This document shows, piece by piece, positions 36,044 through 45,521 of a stretch of 64,000 bases of DNA (its first letter is position 1; the number at the start of each line of letters is the position of its first letter). The DNA is from Gammaproteobacteria bacterium (GTDB lineage: Bacteria > Pseudomonadota > Gammaproteobacteria > Pseudomonadales > Azotimanducaceae_A): contig DUAT01000144.1 in the NCBI GenBank assembly GCA_012960755.1, positions 124,001 to 188,000 on the forward strand. Direction: 5' to 3'. The position numbers and the translations under genes are program-made. The notes beneath the pieces are model-generated. The model made no database searches. It was not told the origin of the DNA and saw only the letters and a program-made list of their open reading frames with translations.

Positions 36044-37018
36044 ATGATCAAGAAGGTTGCACTCGGGCTTGTCGGGATAATGCTGCTGTTAACGCTATCA
36101 GGCTACATATATCAATCTATACGCAACCAGCAGGATCTGAGTAAGTACCCGGCGCCTGGCGAATTCTATGAAATCGAAGGCGTGAAACTTCATGTTGATT
36201 GCAGAGGCACTGGCTCACCTGTTGTTGTCCTAGAGGCTGGTCTAACTACTGGCTCCTTAAGCTGGGCACTGGTGCATGATGAGATCGCTGAACACACCAA
36301 GGTCTGCGCCTATGACAGGCCGGGCATTGACTGGAGCGAACCCATAGGACGTATTGCTGATGCCAGGGAAATAGGCCATCGACTGAATCAGTTGCTGGGC
36401 GCCGCGGGAATAACCGATGATATTGTTATAGTAGGTATGTCAGCAGGAGGAGTGTACGTCCGGGAGTTTTACAAAAATTTCCCCGGGCAGATAGTCGGTA
36501 TGGTATTGGTTGACTCCTCCCACGAACAACAGGGGTTTCGGCTACCTGGGGGTGACGACGACTCATCCATACAACTCGTGTTGGAAGCCTGCCGCTTTCT
36601 TCAACCGACAGGCTTGATCCGGGTGCTGCGTCTGCTTGATGGTTTTGTTGATGACATCATGCCTGATTCAGTCAGTAAAGATTTCGTCAGCGGCTTTAAG
36701 GCTGCTCTCAATCGATCCCATTCATGCTCTGCTATCTATTGGGAAATGGAGAGCTTTGGAATCGAGGTAAATGATGAGAACCTACCCGCCAGCCTCGGTG
36801 ACCTGCCATTGACAGTCCTGTCACAGGGCAATGAAGTAGATGAAGCAGGACAAGAACAACGCGATGTCTGGAACCTGTTACAACTGGAATTGGCTGCACT
36901 GTCTACCCGGGGACAGCGATTCGTGGCTGAAAACAGCGGTCATGTTATTCAATTTGAACAACCCCAGTTGGTGATCGACAAGATCGTGTTGATGGTGAAG
37001 TCTTTTCAGACAGACTGA
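36044..37018 (+). CDS. alpha/beta hydrolase
   Basis: 324 residues with an N-terminal membrane anchor or signal (VALGLVGIMLLLTLSGYIYQ). The core has VVVLEAGLTTGSLSWALVHD, VCAYDRPGIDWSEP, the nucleophile elbow VIVGMSAGGVYVREF (Ser) and the C-terminal catalytic His in VAENSGHVIQFEQP. The substrate is unknown. A GGAG stands 6 bases before the ATG. The last codons (LMVKSFQTD) are repeated, with one substitution over 25 bp, at 41976, which makes this 3' end the left boundary of the inserted-looking segment. Confidence 0.9.
   Translation: MIKKVALGLVGIMLLLTLSGYIYQSIRNQQDLSKYPAPGEFYEIEGVKLHVDCRGTGSPVVVLEAGLTTGSLSWALVHDEIAEHTKVCAYDRPGIDWSEPIGRIADAREIGHRLNQLLGAAGITDDIVIVGMSAGGVYVREFYKNFPGQIVGMVLVDSSHEQQGFRLPGGDDDSSIQLVLEACRFLQPTGLIRVLRLLDGFVDDIMPDSVSKDFVSGFKAALNRSHSCSAIYWEMESFGIEVNDENLPASLGDLPLTVLSQGNEVDEAGQEQRDVWNLLQLELAALSTRGQRFVAENSGHVIQFEQPQLVIDKIVLMVKSFQTD
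36989..37013 (+). repeat. left copy of 25-bp direct repeat bounding a 5-kb segment
   Basis: TTGATGGTGAAGTC-TTTTCAGACAG at the 3' end of the hydrolase gene matches 24 of 25 bases of the copy at 41976-42000. It looks like an attachment-type or recombination duplication. Confidence 0.7.
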
Positions 37019-37111
37019 ACGCTGAACTGCCAGGCAGTGGGTAATCGGGTCACTGTCGTCGTCTAAACACCTGGTCTAAGACAAGCCCGACTGACACTAA
37101 CAAGAAAAACA

Positions 37112-37360
37112 CTAACAGCCTTGGGGTTGCTCATCCTCGACACCCATGGTCCTCAGGTTTTCACGAACAAGGTACAACTCTGAGTGCAGAGCCCGAGAAT
37201 CCTCGCCCGTGTGCTTGTCTGGATCATGGTTCTGAAGCCATAAAGGGTGGTGGCTGGAGCAGTCACCAACATGCCGCGGCTCAAGATGATCAAAGTTCCG
37301 AAGAAAACGCTCGTAATCCCAATGATGCTCATACCAGGAACTCCCCGTACTAACCTGACA
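37112..37360 (-). pseudogene. coding-like remnant without a start codon
   Basis: Minus-strand open frame of 82 codons between a TGA at 37361-37363 and a TAG at 37112. It has no usable start before its C-terminal end, yet the composition is protein-like: SSWYEHHWDYERFLRNFDHL early, then HPLWLQNHDPDKHTGEDSRA and ELYLVRENLRTMGVEDEQP near the end. I recognise no family. It is the only coding-like signal in the 439-bp gap between the hydrolase and the next gene. It may be the tail of a decayed gene carried into the segment. Confidence 0.35.
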
Positions 37361-37457
37361 TCAGGTTCACACTCTAGCGCGATGAACCCAGGTAGCGCTA
37401 ACGAAATCTTTCCCGCATGGGGCCGTTTCTGTCGCAGGTAGCTGAGATAGACGACCG

Positions 37458-37931
37458 CTAGGAAACCTTAGGAGCAACTCGTTCGATGTAGTTCTCAAGC
37501 ACGAGCGCACCGCCTTTCCCATCTTGTTCGAGCCGCAAGTAGTCTGCCAGTGCTTGTTCGTGCGCGGTGTAAGTCTGATAGACCTCGAGTAACTCCTTGG
37601 GTGCGTGTGCTTCAGCGGCTTTGAGCTTCTCAAGCGCCTCTTGAACAATCGGCGTCGCACCTTCGAGAAAAGCAGCCCAACTGTCGAAGCCCATGGCAGT
37701 GACCCGTCTCTTTGCCTCCGACCGGCGCGAGGCCACTGCTTCCTCTGAAACGGGGGACAACAAATGATGGCTCAAATAGACAGCTGTAACCCTTTCGACC
37801 TCCGCCAGTATGTGCAAGTCACTGGCACGCTCGGGCAGGGTTTCCACCAGCGCCTGAAAAGTCGCTTCGCCGCTAATCTCGCCAAGATAGGCGTCCAGCA
37901 AATAACGTTCAGACGTATTCTTTTCCTGCAT
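37458..37931 (-). CDS. small all-helical protein, unknown function
   Basis: 157 residues, strongly alpha-helical and charged, without signal or membrane segment. It begins MQEKNTSERYLLDAYLGEIS, followed by GEATFQALVETLPERASDLH, SRRSEAKRRVTAMGFDSWAA and ALEKLKAAEAHAPKELLEVY. The pattern suggests a four-helix bundle, perhaps ferritin-like, but I see no complete ExxH pair pattern to claim metal binding. It lies inside the segment bounded by direct repeats and is transcribed away from the winged-helix gene. Confidence 0.7.
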   Translation of the reverse strand: MQEKNTSERYLLDAYLGEISGEATFQALVETLPERASDLHILAEVERVTAVYLSHHLLSPVSEEAVASRRSEAKRRVTAMGFDSWAAFLEGATPIVQEALEKLKAAEAHAPKELLEVYQTYTAHEQALADYLRLEQDGKGGALVLENYIERVAPKVS

Positions 37932-38025
37932 AGGTACCCTCGTCAGCTAGGCCATGTATTCCGATTCTAACCTGCAGTTGCGATGAGAGCCATCTGGCAG
38001 GCAACGATGCGCGAGTGCCCGATTT

Positions 38026-38109
38026 GGGTCGATTGTTCATATTTTGATCTCATATCGCCGAGCTAACGAGAACGCCGCTATGGACAGGTCACCAACCAAT
38101 CCGTTGTTC
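38026..38109 (+). repeat. intergenic repeat, copy A
   Basis: 84 bases aligned by hand with 39451-39534 without gaps, 68 identical. The core AACGCCGCTATGGACAGGTC then ACCAACCAA is the best conserved part and recurs at 47951. It lies about 165 bp before the winged-helix gene. Confidence 0.75.
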
Positions 38110-38272
38110 ATGAACAAACAGCCCGAAAACGGACCTATGGCCAGTAGCGGGCATCACGAAGGAATTGAGTCTTAATTCTGCCGTTTACAGTATCGTCAGG
38201 TTAGGTTAGTTTCCATTTACAATTAATCGGAGGTCTATAACCATTTCTCATTCTCTACGACTGGTCGAGGGT

Positions 38273-39316
38273 TTGTCCCAGTGCCTAATCGCATTTACAG
38301 TTGAATATGACAACGAGTGGGAAGAAAAATTCTGGATACCATTAGAGACGAAGACACTTCGTGTATCTATTGTAATGTGGGAAAATTTTCTGAAATTTGT
38401 GCCGGAGCAGGGAGTTTCACTTCGAGAGTTGTCCGTCAAAGCAGGATATCCGAAGGGCAGATTACATCCCTGTCTCGCAGGAATGTTACGCTGGGGGTTT
38501 GTTACCGAGTTTTCTGGCAATGGGAAGAAATCCCATCGCGATAATATTATTAAAGCCACTCCCGTGGGCAGGCAAGCTGCAAAATTTTGGAAACCGCTGG
38601 CACAGGAATTAGAAAAGCGTTGGGCAGTTCGTTTTACTAAAGAAAATATTGATGCGCTAAAGAGTGACCTTAAAGATCTCGTCAGTCGCTTCGACATAAA
38701 ATTGCCGCCGTTTTTTCCAGTCCTTCCCCATATAGATGGCATGAGAGCACCAATCCCCTACCAACCAGAAAGTGAACCTCTGCAAAACCTGAATTTGCGT
38801 AATCTTTTATCAATGGTTATTCATTGCTACACGATTGCGTTCGAAGAACAAAGCGTAGAAGTATCCCTCGCTCATAGAGCGAATGTCCTTCGGCTTCTTA
38901 CGGCGCAGGGGGTTCCGTTGAAGAATGTTCCTTCGCTCGCTGGTATTTCCAAGGAAGCTCTCAAAATGGCTTGCGTATTTTTAGTGAAGTCCGGTCATGT
39001 AGTTGAGGAACCGACTATTTCAGGACGAGGCAAAGATTTACGGCTGACTGACAAAGGAATAGCAGAACGGAATAGGTATGCCGAACTTCATGAATTGATT
39101 GAGAATCGATGGAAAAATAAATTCACAGAAGAAGTTGTTTCTAATCTGCAGTCATCCTTGGATGCGATACTTGCACGTGATGAGGGAACTGAGTCTCCGC
39201 TTATTCAGGGACTGGCTCCAGGACCGAACACCTGGAGGGCGACGCTTCCAAGGCCCAGTGTGTTACCTAATCATCCCATGGTTTTACACAGAGGCGGTTG
39301 GCCAGATGGCAGTTAA
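38273..39316 (+). CDS. protein with two winged-helix-like repeats, unknown function
   Basis: 347 residues from the TTG at 38273. Two related halves are visible. Half one is about residues 40-145: LRELSVKAGYPKGRLHPCLA, ATPVGRQAAKFW and LEKRWAVRFTKENIDALKSD. Half two is about 205-310: LKNVPSLAGISKEALKMACV, LTDKGIAERNRY and IENRWKNKFTEEVVSNLQSS. Each looks like a MarR-type winged helix followed by a helix, so an internal duplication and DNA binding are likely. The start is doubtful: a good GGAGG at 38229-38233 stands 9 bases before an in-frame ATT at 38243, not before the TTG. It lies inside the direct-repeat-bounded segment. Confidence 0.75.
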   Translation: MSQCLIAFTVEYDNEWEEKFWIPLETKTLRVSIVMWENFLKFVPEQGVSLRELSVKAGYPKGRLHPCLAGMLRWGFVTEFSGNGKKSHRDNIIKATPVGRQAAKFWKPLAQELEKRWAVRFTKENIDALKSDLKDLVSRFDIKLPPFFPVLPHIDGMRAPIPYQPESEPLQNLNLRNLLSMVIHCYTIAFEEQSVEVSLAHRANVLRLLTAQGVPLKNVPSLAGISKEALKMACVFLVKSGHVVEEPTISGRGKDLRLTDKGIAERNRYAELHELIENRWKNKFTEEVVSNLQSSLDAILARDEGTESPLIQGLAPGPNTWRATLPRPSVLPNHPMVLHRGGWPDGS

Positions 39317-39450
39317 AGAAATGAGAATCAATGCAGTGATCTATCCGTTTGTTGACAAAACTGGGACAACCAGAAACTACCAACACATCAGCGATGTAAG
39401 AGATCACCATGACGACGAACCTGGAAATGTCTGAAAGGAATGGTAGCAAT

Positions 39451-39534
39451 GGGTCGTTTGATCACATATTGATCTAATATTGACGAGATAACGAATACGC
39501 CGCTATGCCCAGGTCACCAACCAACCCGCAATTC
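39451..39534 (+). repeat. intergenic repeat, copy B
   Basis: Matches copy A (38026-38109) at 68 of 84 positions. It stands about 125 bp before the damaged TIR gene. Unlike copy A it continues into an imperfect hairpin, CACCAACCAA paired with TTGGTTAGGTG. Confidence 0.75.
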
Positions 39535-39657
39535 TTGGTTAGGTGCTCCAAGATTGAAGCTAACGGCCAATACCGGGCTTTACTGGGAATAGGCGCCGAC
39601 TTGATTATGAGCGTTTACACAGGCAGTCTTGATTTCACTTAATAAGAACAAGAACCA

Positions 39658-41784
39658 ACGGATCGACCGTTCCCTGCATACAAAGGTGAAGAATCCTATG
39701 TCTTTGTGAGTTATTCCCACAAAGACTCGGATATTGTATTCCCTGAAATTACCCGATTGAAAGATCAGGGAATCAACATTTGGTACGACGAGGGTATTGA
39801 AGCAGGAACTGAATGGACCGACGCACTAGCCGAGGCGATCCGCCAGGCCAAGCTTTTCCTTTATTTTGTGACGCCTGAATCAGCCGGGTCACAGAATTGT
39901 TGAAATGAGGTGAATTACGCGGTCGAGCAAGATCGCCCTATCATCGCAGTCCATCTAAAACAGACTGTACTGCCTGGAGGGTTATCCCTTACGCTCTCTT
40001 CTCGACAGGCAATTATGAAACATGAAATTCCGACCGAGGAATACCAGCAGAAGCTGCAAGCACGTATAGCCTCGTTTATGGATCAATCCATCACTCAACC
40101 TGTTTTGCCAAAACAAAACAAGACGTCATTAGTCTTGGCTGGAGCGGCGTTAACTCTATTTCTGGCAATAGGCCTTTATCTCTACAGTCAACAAGATAAC
40201 TCGCAACTTCCAGGTACTGTAGCTGAGCCGTCAGATAAGATTGAAACAAATAACTAATCAGAACCAATCACCACAGAAAATAAAGTCGACCTCAAGGCAA
40301 TGCGGTCTATTGCGGTACTCCCCTTTGCCAACATGAGCACCAATGAGGAGACAGGATTTTTAGCGGATGGTTTGTCTGAAGACATCCTGGACAATCTGGC
40401 TCAAGCTGAGTCGATCCGGGTCGCATCCCGTTCGGCTGCATTCCAGTATGTTGATCCTGGTCAGGACCCTGCCATTATTGGCCAGAAACTCAAGGTTGCT
40501 TATTTGCTCGAAGGTAGTGTTCGACAACGAGATGATAACGTTCGCATCACCGCACAGCTGATTCGCATTAGTGATGGTTTTCATGTCTGGTCCAAGTCCT
40601 ATGAGAGAACCCTTGCAGACGGATTTGAGATGCAAACAACAGTCGCCTCCAACATCGCGATAATTACTCGTAGTGAGTTAATCCATGATATTTTTAAGAA
40701 CCACGGTTGGAAGCAAAACGAAGATTTTATTGGAATTGACCCCATTGCAGTAGAGCATTTCATCATGTCAACCAATGAATATCGTAACATCCGTTTGGGT
40801 GAGGGGGGTGATTTGGCAACCTCTGCGTTGTACCTGAAAAATGCCGTGGAAATCGATCCGAACTTTCTTATAGCCTACAACAGCCTGGTAAGTGCCTATT
40901 TGCTAAGCCATGGCATTGGAAAGCTTCCACTCCATGAGGCAAGGCCCGCTGCACATGCAGCAAGCTCCCGGGCAATAGCACTAGCCCCGAACGATTTTTC
41001 AGCTCAGTTACAGCTCACACGGATTCACTTTACTATGGAATTAGACTATGCGCGTGCAGAGGTCGAATTCAATCAGGTTTTGACGCAGCATCCACAGATC
41101 AGCGTATTAAATATGTTTTTAGCTGAAATCGCGTTGCGGGAAGGTAGAATCAACGAAGCGCTTATGTACATCGCCAAGTTCTCATTCCTCCGAGAGTCAA
41201 AGGCCAAGATCTCATACGTCAATTTCGGAGAGGCAGCGCCGTTGTTGCTAGGGACTGGTGCCAGGTACCGATGTTACGGTGGGGATTATGAAGGGGCACT
41301 GAAACTCAGTGCTCAGGGTTTACAGCTTGCCGAGAAAGGTCAGGACAGGGCATCTATTTTGAGAGCGCATGCGTGTGGTTTGCTCGGTCTAGGGAGAGTT
41401 GAACAAGCAAAGCCGATTATAGACGAGGGCTGGCAGCTGGATGGCAGTACGCGGCCAGAATGGTACATTTCATTGCTTGCAAGAGCTGGAGAAATTCAAA
41501 GGGCCAAAAACATTCTCACAAATCCGCGTTTCGATCTTGCAGATGAAGAAAGCCTTGCAATGGGGCACCTGGTGCTTGGAAATGTCGACGATGCGTTCAA
41601 GTACATCCAGGCGGGTATCGAAGACCATAATCGGGGCTTGCTTAATAGTTTGCTTGTAGCCGAATGGTGGGACCCCATTCGAGGTGATCCCCGCTTTCAC
41701 GAAATGCTTGAACTGCTGGATTCCAAAGTAACGCATACTGAACAATATCTACGAGATCATAAAATTACGCAGCCAGAGCAATAG
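39658..41784 (+). pseudogene. TIR-transmembrane-FlgO/TolB-like-TPR protein, broken
   Basis: One frame of 708 codons interrupted twice. It aligns with the intact paralogue at 48079. Codon 1 is ACG (TDRPFPAYKGEESYVFVSYS) where the paralogue has TTG Met. Codon 82 is TGA, exactly where the paralogue has Gln 82 (SQNC-stop-NEVNYAV). Codon 200 is TAA, after the membrane helix (LVLAGAALTLFLAIGLYLYS). Beyond that, the FlgO/TolB-like part (RSIAVLPFANMSTNEETGFL, KVAYLLEGSVRQRDDNVRIT) and TPR region are open to 41784. No frameshift is present. Either it is recently dead or the part from ATG 40300 is still made as a soluble TPR protein; its ribosome site is weak. Confidence 0.85.
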
Positions 41785-41975
41785 CGGCATTTTGGTCGCA
41801 TGTCCGGAATGGGTACAGAGCGGCAGAGTTGGCGATCCAATTCCACACTATTTCCTGTCAGCTATTGAGAGCTAAGCAGCTTTCTCACTATCGAGTTCGT
41901 TATCCACAATTCCTGTTCAAGCCCCTTGTTGGGAATGGTATCAATAAGCTATGAGCAAAGAAATATACTGATGTT

Positions 41976-42000
41976 TTGATGGTGAAGTCCTTTCAGACAG
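41976..42000 (+). repeat. right copy of 25-bp direct repeat
   Basis: Partner of 36989-37013, one mismatch. It still encodes the hydrolase tail LMVKSFQT in frame but has no gene around it. It lies 21 bp from the end of the sulfatase gene. Confidence 0.7.
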
Positions 42001-42020
42001 GACTAGTGTCAGTTTGGTAC

Positions 42021-43442
42021 CTACGGATCCGGCGCGCCAGGATCTTTAGCAATCGATGCCTGGTGATCCTCTAACACCTGGTACAAGGGAAAATCCACCC
42101 AGGTGTCGTTCAGATAGTTGAGTTCGGGTACCTCTTCTTTTGGGTCTACGAGCAGGTTGTAGATTGTTGGATAGGCCATTTTTCTGATTGCATAACTGCC
42201 TTCATCAATTTCTTTGAGAAGCAACTTCCAGTTACGCCATTTCACACCAAACAGTTCGTTACCGATGTAAATAACGACGGACTCTCTCGCTGATTTCTCC
42301 GACTTTCCCATCAGGAAATCAGTTTGATCCACACCATCCATTATTCGATCTTTCGGGAGATCTGCTCCTACAATATTAGCCAATGTAGGGAACAGATCTA
42401 TCTGGTGGACAATATCGTTTGATACCTGCCTCGGAGGGATTTTCCCGGGCCAGCGGATCAGAAAAGGGACGCGTAAGGAACCCTCATAGGGAGAGAACAT
42501 GCTCCCTCGCCAGGGCCCGGTGAATCCAAATGATCTCGGCACGCCTTCGCGGCCATTGTCTGACGTAAAGATAAATAGGGTGTTTTTCTTTAATCCCAGC
42601 TTGTCGATTGTATCCAGGAGTTCACCCACATAGGCGTCCGTCTGTGCCAATACATCAGCAAAGCTTCCATTGCCAGTGCTGCCGTCGAAGTCAGGATGAG
42701 GGTCAACTGGTTCATGGGTTTGCGTGTAGGGAAGATAGGCAAAAAATGGCTGCCTGGCCTTGGCCTTGCGTTTGATGAAATCGATGGCCTGGTCTGTAAT
42801 CTCGCGATCGATCGTCCTGCGCTTGGCGCGGTTATACACTCCCAGTTCTTTGGGTTTTTGACCTCGTTTTGCGGACATGACGTGGGTGAACACGGCACTC
42901 GGGTGGCTGCCAGGTGTGAAGCTATTGCTATCCGGCCAGAAGGCCCGGTCTGATGATCGGGGGATTCCAATCCATTCATCGAAACCCTGGTCTGTGGGGT
43001 AACGACCTTCCGTGTCTCCCAGATGCCATTTACCGAACATCCCTGTCGCGTAACCGGCATCTGACAACATCTCGGCCAATGTAATCTCCCACTTCGTAAT
43101 CCCATACCACACACCTCTGGGAGGGCCATCCGGCTTTTGTCGGGTACGAATACCATAACGACCCGTCATCAACGCCGAGCGTGACGGAGTGCACTCTGCT
43201 TCAACATTGAAATTCGTTAACTGGAAACCTTCAGCGGCAATACCGTCAATATTAGGTGTTGCCGCGCCGCGCAAAACGCCGCCACCATAGACGCCAATCT
43301 CGCCATAACCAAAATTGTCCATCAGGACCAGGACAATATTGGGCTTGCCGTCACTCCCACGTGCAGCCATGACCTGTGGAACAGACGTGATAAGAACTAA
43401 CAGTAACACAGGAATTCTCGTGTTTCGAATGTAATCGCGCAT
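42021..43442 (-). CDS. secreted type I sulfatase (arylsulfatase family)
   Basis: About 473 residues from the ATG at 43442, preceded by AAGGAGG; an ATG 24 bases upstream has no such site. The signal peptide is IPVLLLVLITSVPQVMAARG. The metal site begins NIVLVLMDNFGYG, and the formylglycine motif is ECTPSRSALMTGRYG (Cys to be converted by a sulfatase maturase). Other blocks are GKWHLGD and FTSDNGREG. The enzyme hydrolyses sulfate esters in the periplasm or outside. No maturase gene is in the window. Confidence 0.94.
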   Translation of the reverse strand: MRDYIRNTRIPVLLLVLITSVPQVMAARGSDGKPNIVLVLMDNFGYGEIGVYGGGVLRGAATPNIDGIAAEGFQLTNFNVEAECTPSRSALMTGRYGIRTRQKPDGPPRGVWYGITKWEITLAEMLSDAGYATGMFGKWHLGDTEGRYPTDQGFDEWIGIPRSSDRAFWPDSNSFTPGSHPSAVFTHVMSAKRGQKPKELGVYNRAKRRTIDREITDQAIDFIKRKAKARQPFFAYLPYTQTHEPVDPHPDFDGSTGNGSFADVLAQTDAYVGELLDTIDKLGLKKNTLFIFTSDNGREGVPRSFGFTGPWRGSMFSPYEGSLRVPFLIRWPGKIPPRQVSNDIVHQIDLFPTLANIVGADLPKDRIMDGVDQTDFLMGKSEKSARESVVIYIGNELFGVKWRNWKLLLKEIDEGSYAIRKMAYPTIYNLLVDPKEEVPELNYLNDTWVDFPLYQVLEDHQASIAKDPGAPDP

Positions 43443-43656
43443 CGCGGCCTCCTTTGACATCACCAATAGAGTCTAAACCGACCGGTATATACGTAGCAAA
43501 AAAAGAGTGGCCGTTTTGGGGCCGATCTCCTGACGTGCGTACCTCGGCAAGACCGTTTTGTCATTTACGCAACCCGATTACCCAGGATATCAATTAGTGT
43601 AGTATTCCCACTATTCTACTCATCATTCATTTTGAATCTGATATAGGAGCACAATC

Positions 43657-45357
43657 ATGGCTCACGATCTCGTTATACGTGGCGGTCTTATTGTAGACGG
43701 TACAGGATCAGAACCTTATTTAGGCGATGTTGCCATTGACAACGATACCATTGTGGCAGTGGGGGTCGTAGAAGCCAGTGGTACAAAAGAAATCAATGCA
43801 AAAGGACACGCGGTGACGCCTGGATTTGTTGATCTTCATACGCATCTTGATGCCCAGGCTGGCTGGGATCCTGATCTTACACCAGTAGTCTGGCATGGTA
43901 TAACAACAGCATTAATCGGAAATTGCGGTGTCACATTTGCACCTTGCAAACCAGAAGATCGCCAATACCTCGCTGACATGATGCAATCAGTAGAAGATAT
44001 ACCTAGTTCAGTCATTCTCGAAGGCTTGCCATGGGATTGGGAAAGTTATGGAGAATATCTTGATTCCCTGGAAAGGCTGGAACCGGCAATTAATCTGGTT
44101 GGCATGGTGGGCCATTGTGCTATTCGTACATATGTGATGGGGGAACGCGGCGTTGATGATGAGCCAACGGCGGATGAGATCAGTCAAATGGCGGAACTGG
44201 CGGGTAATTCAGTTGCAGAAGGTGCCATCGGGTTCTCTAGTAGTCGACTAGTCGGTCACAAAATGCCTGATGGTCGAAGTATTCCGGGCACGTTTGCCAA
44301 AACTGAAGAGATGGTCGCCATTGCCAAAGCTGTTGGTGAGAATAACGGTCTGATTCAGAACGTACTTGAGTATTCGCGGTTTGATAGTGAGATGGCCATT
44401 TTGCGAGAGCAGGGATTAGCTGCGCAAACCCGCGTTATTTTTTCAGCGCCACATATCTCCGGTGGGCCGGGAAAAGCGAATGCTTATACTGACCCAATCG
44501 AATCAATGCTGGCTGAAGGTATAGATATTACCGGTCTCTCACTACCGCGATCGTTTGGATTTCTTTCCGGTCTTAAAACCAACACTATGTTTATGACACC
44601 GGCGTGGCGAGATCTTATCAAACTCGATTTTCCGGCGCGTCTGGCCGCTATCCAGGATGAGGACACGCGTACGACACTGATCAATGAGGCTAGAGAGATG
44701 GGTAGAGACGGCAATAGCGTACCGCTCGATATGTGGGTCAGTAACTTCTATTGGCTCGGTGATGGAGACTCACCTCAGTATACAAAAGGTGCAGACGAGA
44801 GTTTACCAGCTATGGCCAAAGCAGCCGGTGAACATCCCGCCGAAACCTGGATACGTTTTATGTTAGAAAGTAACGGTGAAGCGCTCTTCCATGTTCGTTT
44901 TGGCAATCATGATTATGCGGCAATGGAAGAATTCCTTAAGAACGATTGGATACTACCCAGTCTGGGTGATTCAGGCGCTCACCTTACCCAGATTATTGAT
45001 GCGGGTTGGGCAACCTTTATGTTGTCCCATTGGCATAGAGAGAAAGGCACTTTTACATTAGCCGAAACTATTCGGATGCTAACAAGTGCACAAGCGCGCA
45101 TTCTGGGTTTGGAAGACCGTGGTACGCTTGCGGTAGGAAAACGGGCTGATATTAATGTGATTGATGTTGATTCTGTAGTCGAAGGCCAACCAAGATTAAT
45201 TCGAGACTTTCCTGATGATACACCTCGCCTTACTCAAAAAGCCAAAGGGTATCTGGCAACAATCTGTAATGGCAAGGTCATTGTCGAAAATAGTCAACTA
45301 ACCGGGCAAAGAGGAGGCCGCGTTTTAAGAAATCAATCCGGTGCTTTAGCACAGTAA
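43657..45357 (+). CDS. D-aminoacylase/N-acyl-D-amino-acid amidohydrolase family protein
   Basis: 566 residues. An AGGAG precedes the ATG. It starts HDLVIRGGLIVDGTGSEPYL, with the metal site HxH in VTPGFVDLHTHLDAQAGWDP, then ITTALIGNCGVTFAPCKPED and VGMVGHCAIRTYVMG. The C-terminal metal ligand region is PSLGDSGAHLTQIIDAGW and the closing domain has GTLAVGKRADINVIDVD. This family removes acyl groups from D-amino acids, though many members act on other amides. A damaged relative lies at 60298. GC and codon use look somewhat more AT-rich than the sulfatase next to it. Confidence 0.92.
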   Translation: MAHDLVIRGGLIVDGTGSEPYLGDVAIDNDTIVAVGVVEASGTKEINAKGHAVTPGFVDLHTHLDAQAGWDPDLTPVVWHGITTALIGNCGVTFAPCKPEDRQYLADMMQSVEDIPSSVILEGLPWDWESYGEYLDSLERLEPAINLVGMVGHCAIRTYVMGERGVDDEPTADEISQMAELAGNSVAEGAIGFSSSRLVGHKMPDGRSIPGTFAKTEEMVAIAKAVGENNGLIQNVLEYSRFDSEMAILREQGLAAQTRVIFSAPHISGGPGKANAYTDPIESMLAEGIDITGLSLPRSFGFLSGLKTNTMFMTPAWRDLIKLDFPARLAAIQDEDTRTTLINEAREMGRDGNSVPLDMWVSNFYWLGDGDSPQYTKGADESLPAMAKAAGEHPAETWIRFMLESNGEALFHVRFGNHDYAAMEEFLKNDWILPSLGDSGAHLTQIIDAGWATFMLSHWHREKGTFTLAETIRMLTSAQARILGLEDRGTLAVGKRADINVIDVDSVVEGQPRLIRDFPDDTPRLTQKAKGYLATICNGKVIVENSQLTGQRGGRVLRNQSGALAQ

Positions 45358-45521
45358 TAAATTTAGGTCGCAAATTTTGGATAGCTAAATATTTAGGGTA
45401 TTAGCTTCCAACAACCCCTGACATGGCGGTACTTGGTACTTCTGCAGAGGATTAATAGCTTATCGGACTACCATTCCGAGTGGAGTATGGTTCAGCTCTC
45501 GCAAGTAATGAAGAAAAAAGC

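Noticed and set aside
42002..42038. Cluster of SpeI, KpnI, BamHI and AscI-like sites resembling a cloning linker
   Set aside because: Most of it encodes the natural C-terminus of the sulfatase (AKDPGAPDP) and the flanks are ordinary genomic sequence, so vector contamination is unlikely.
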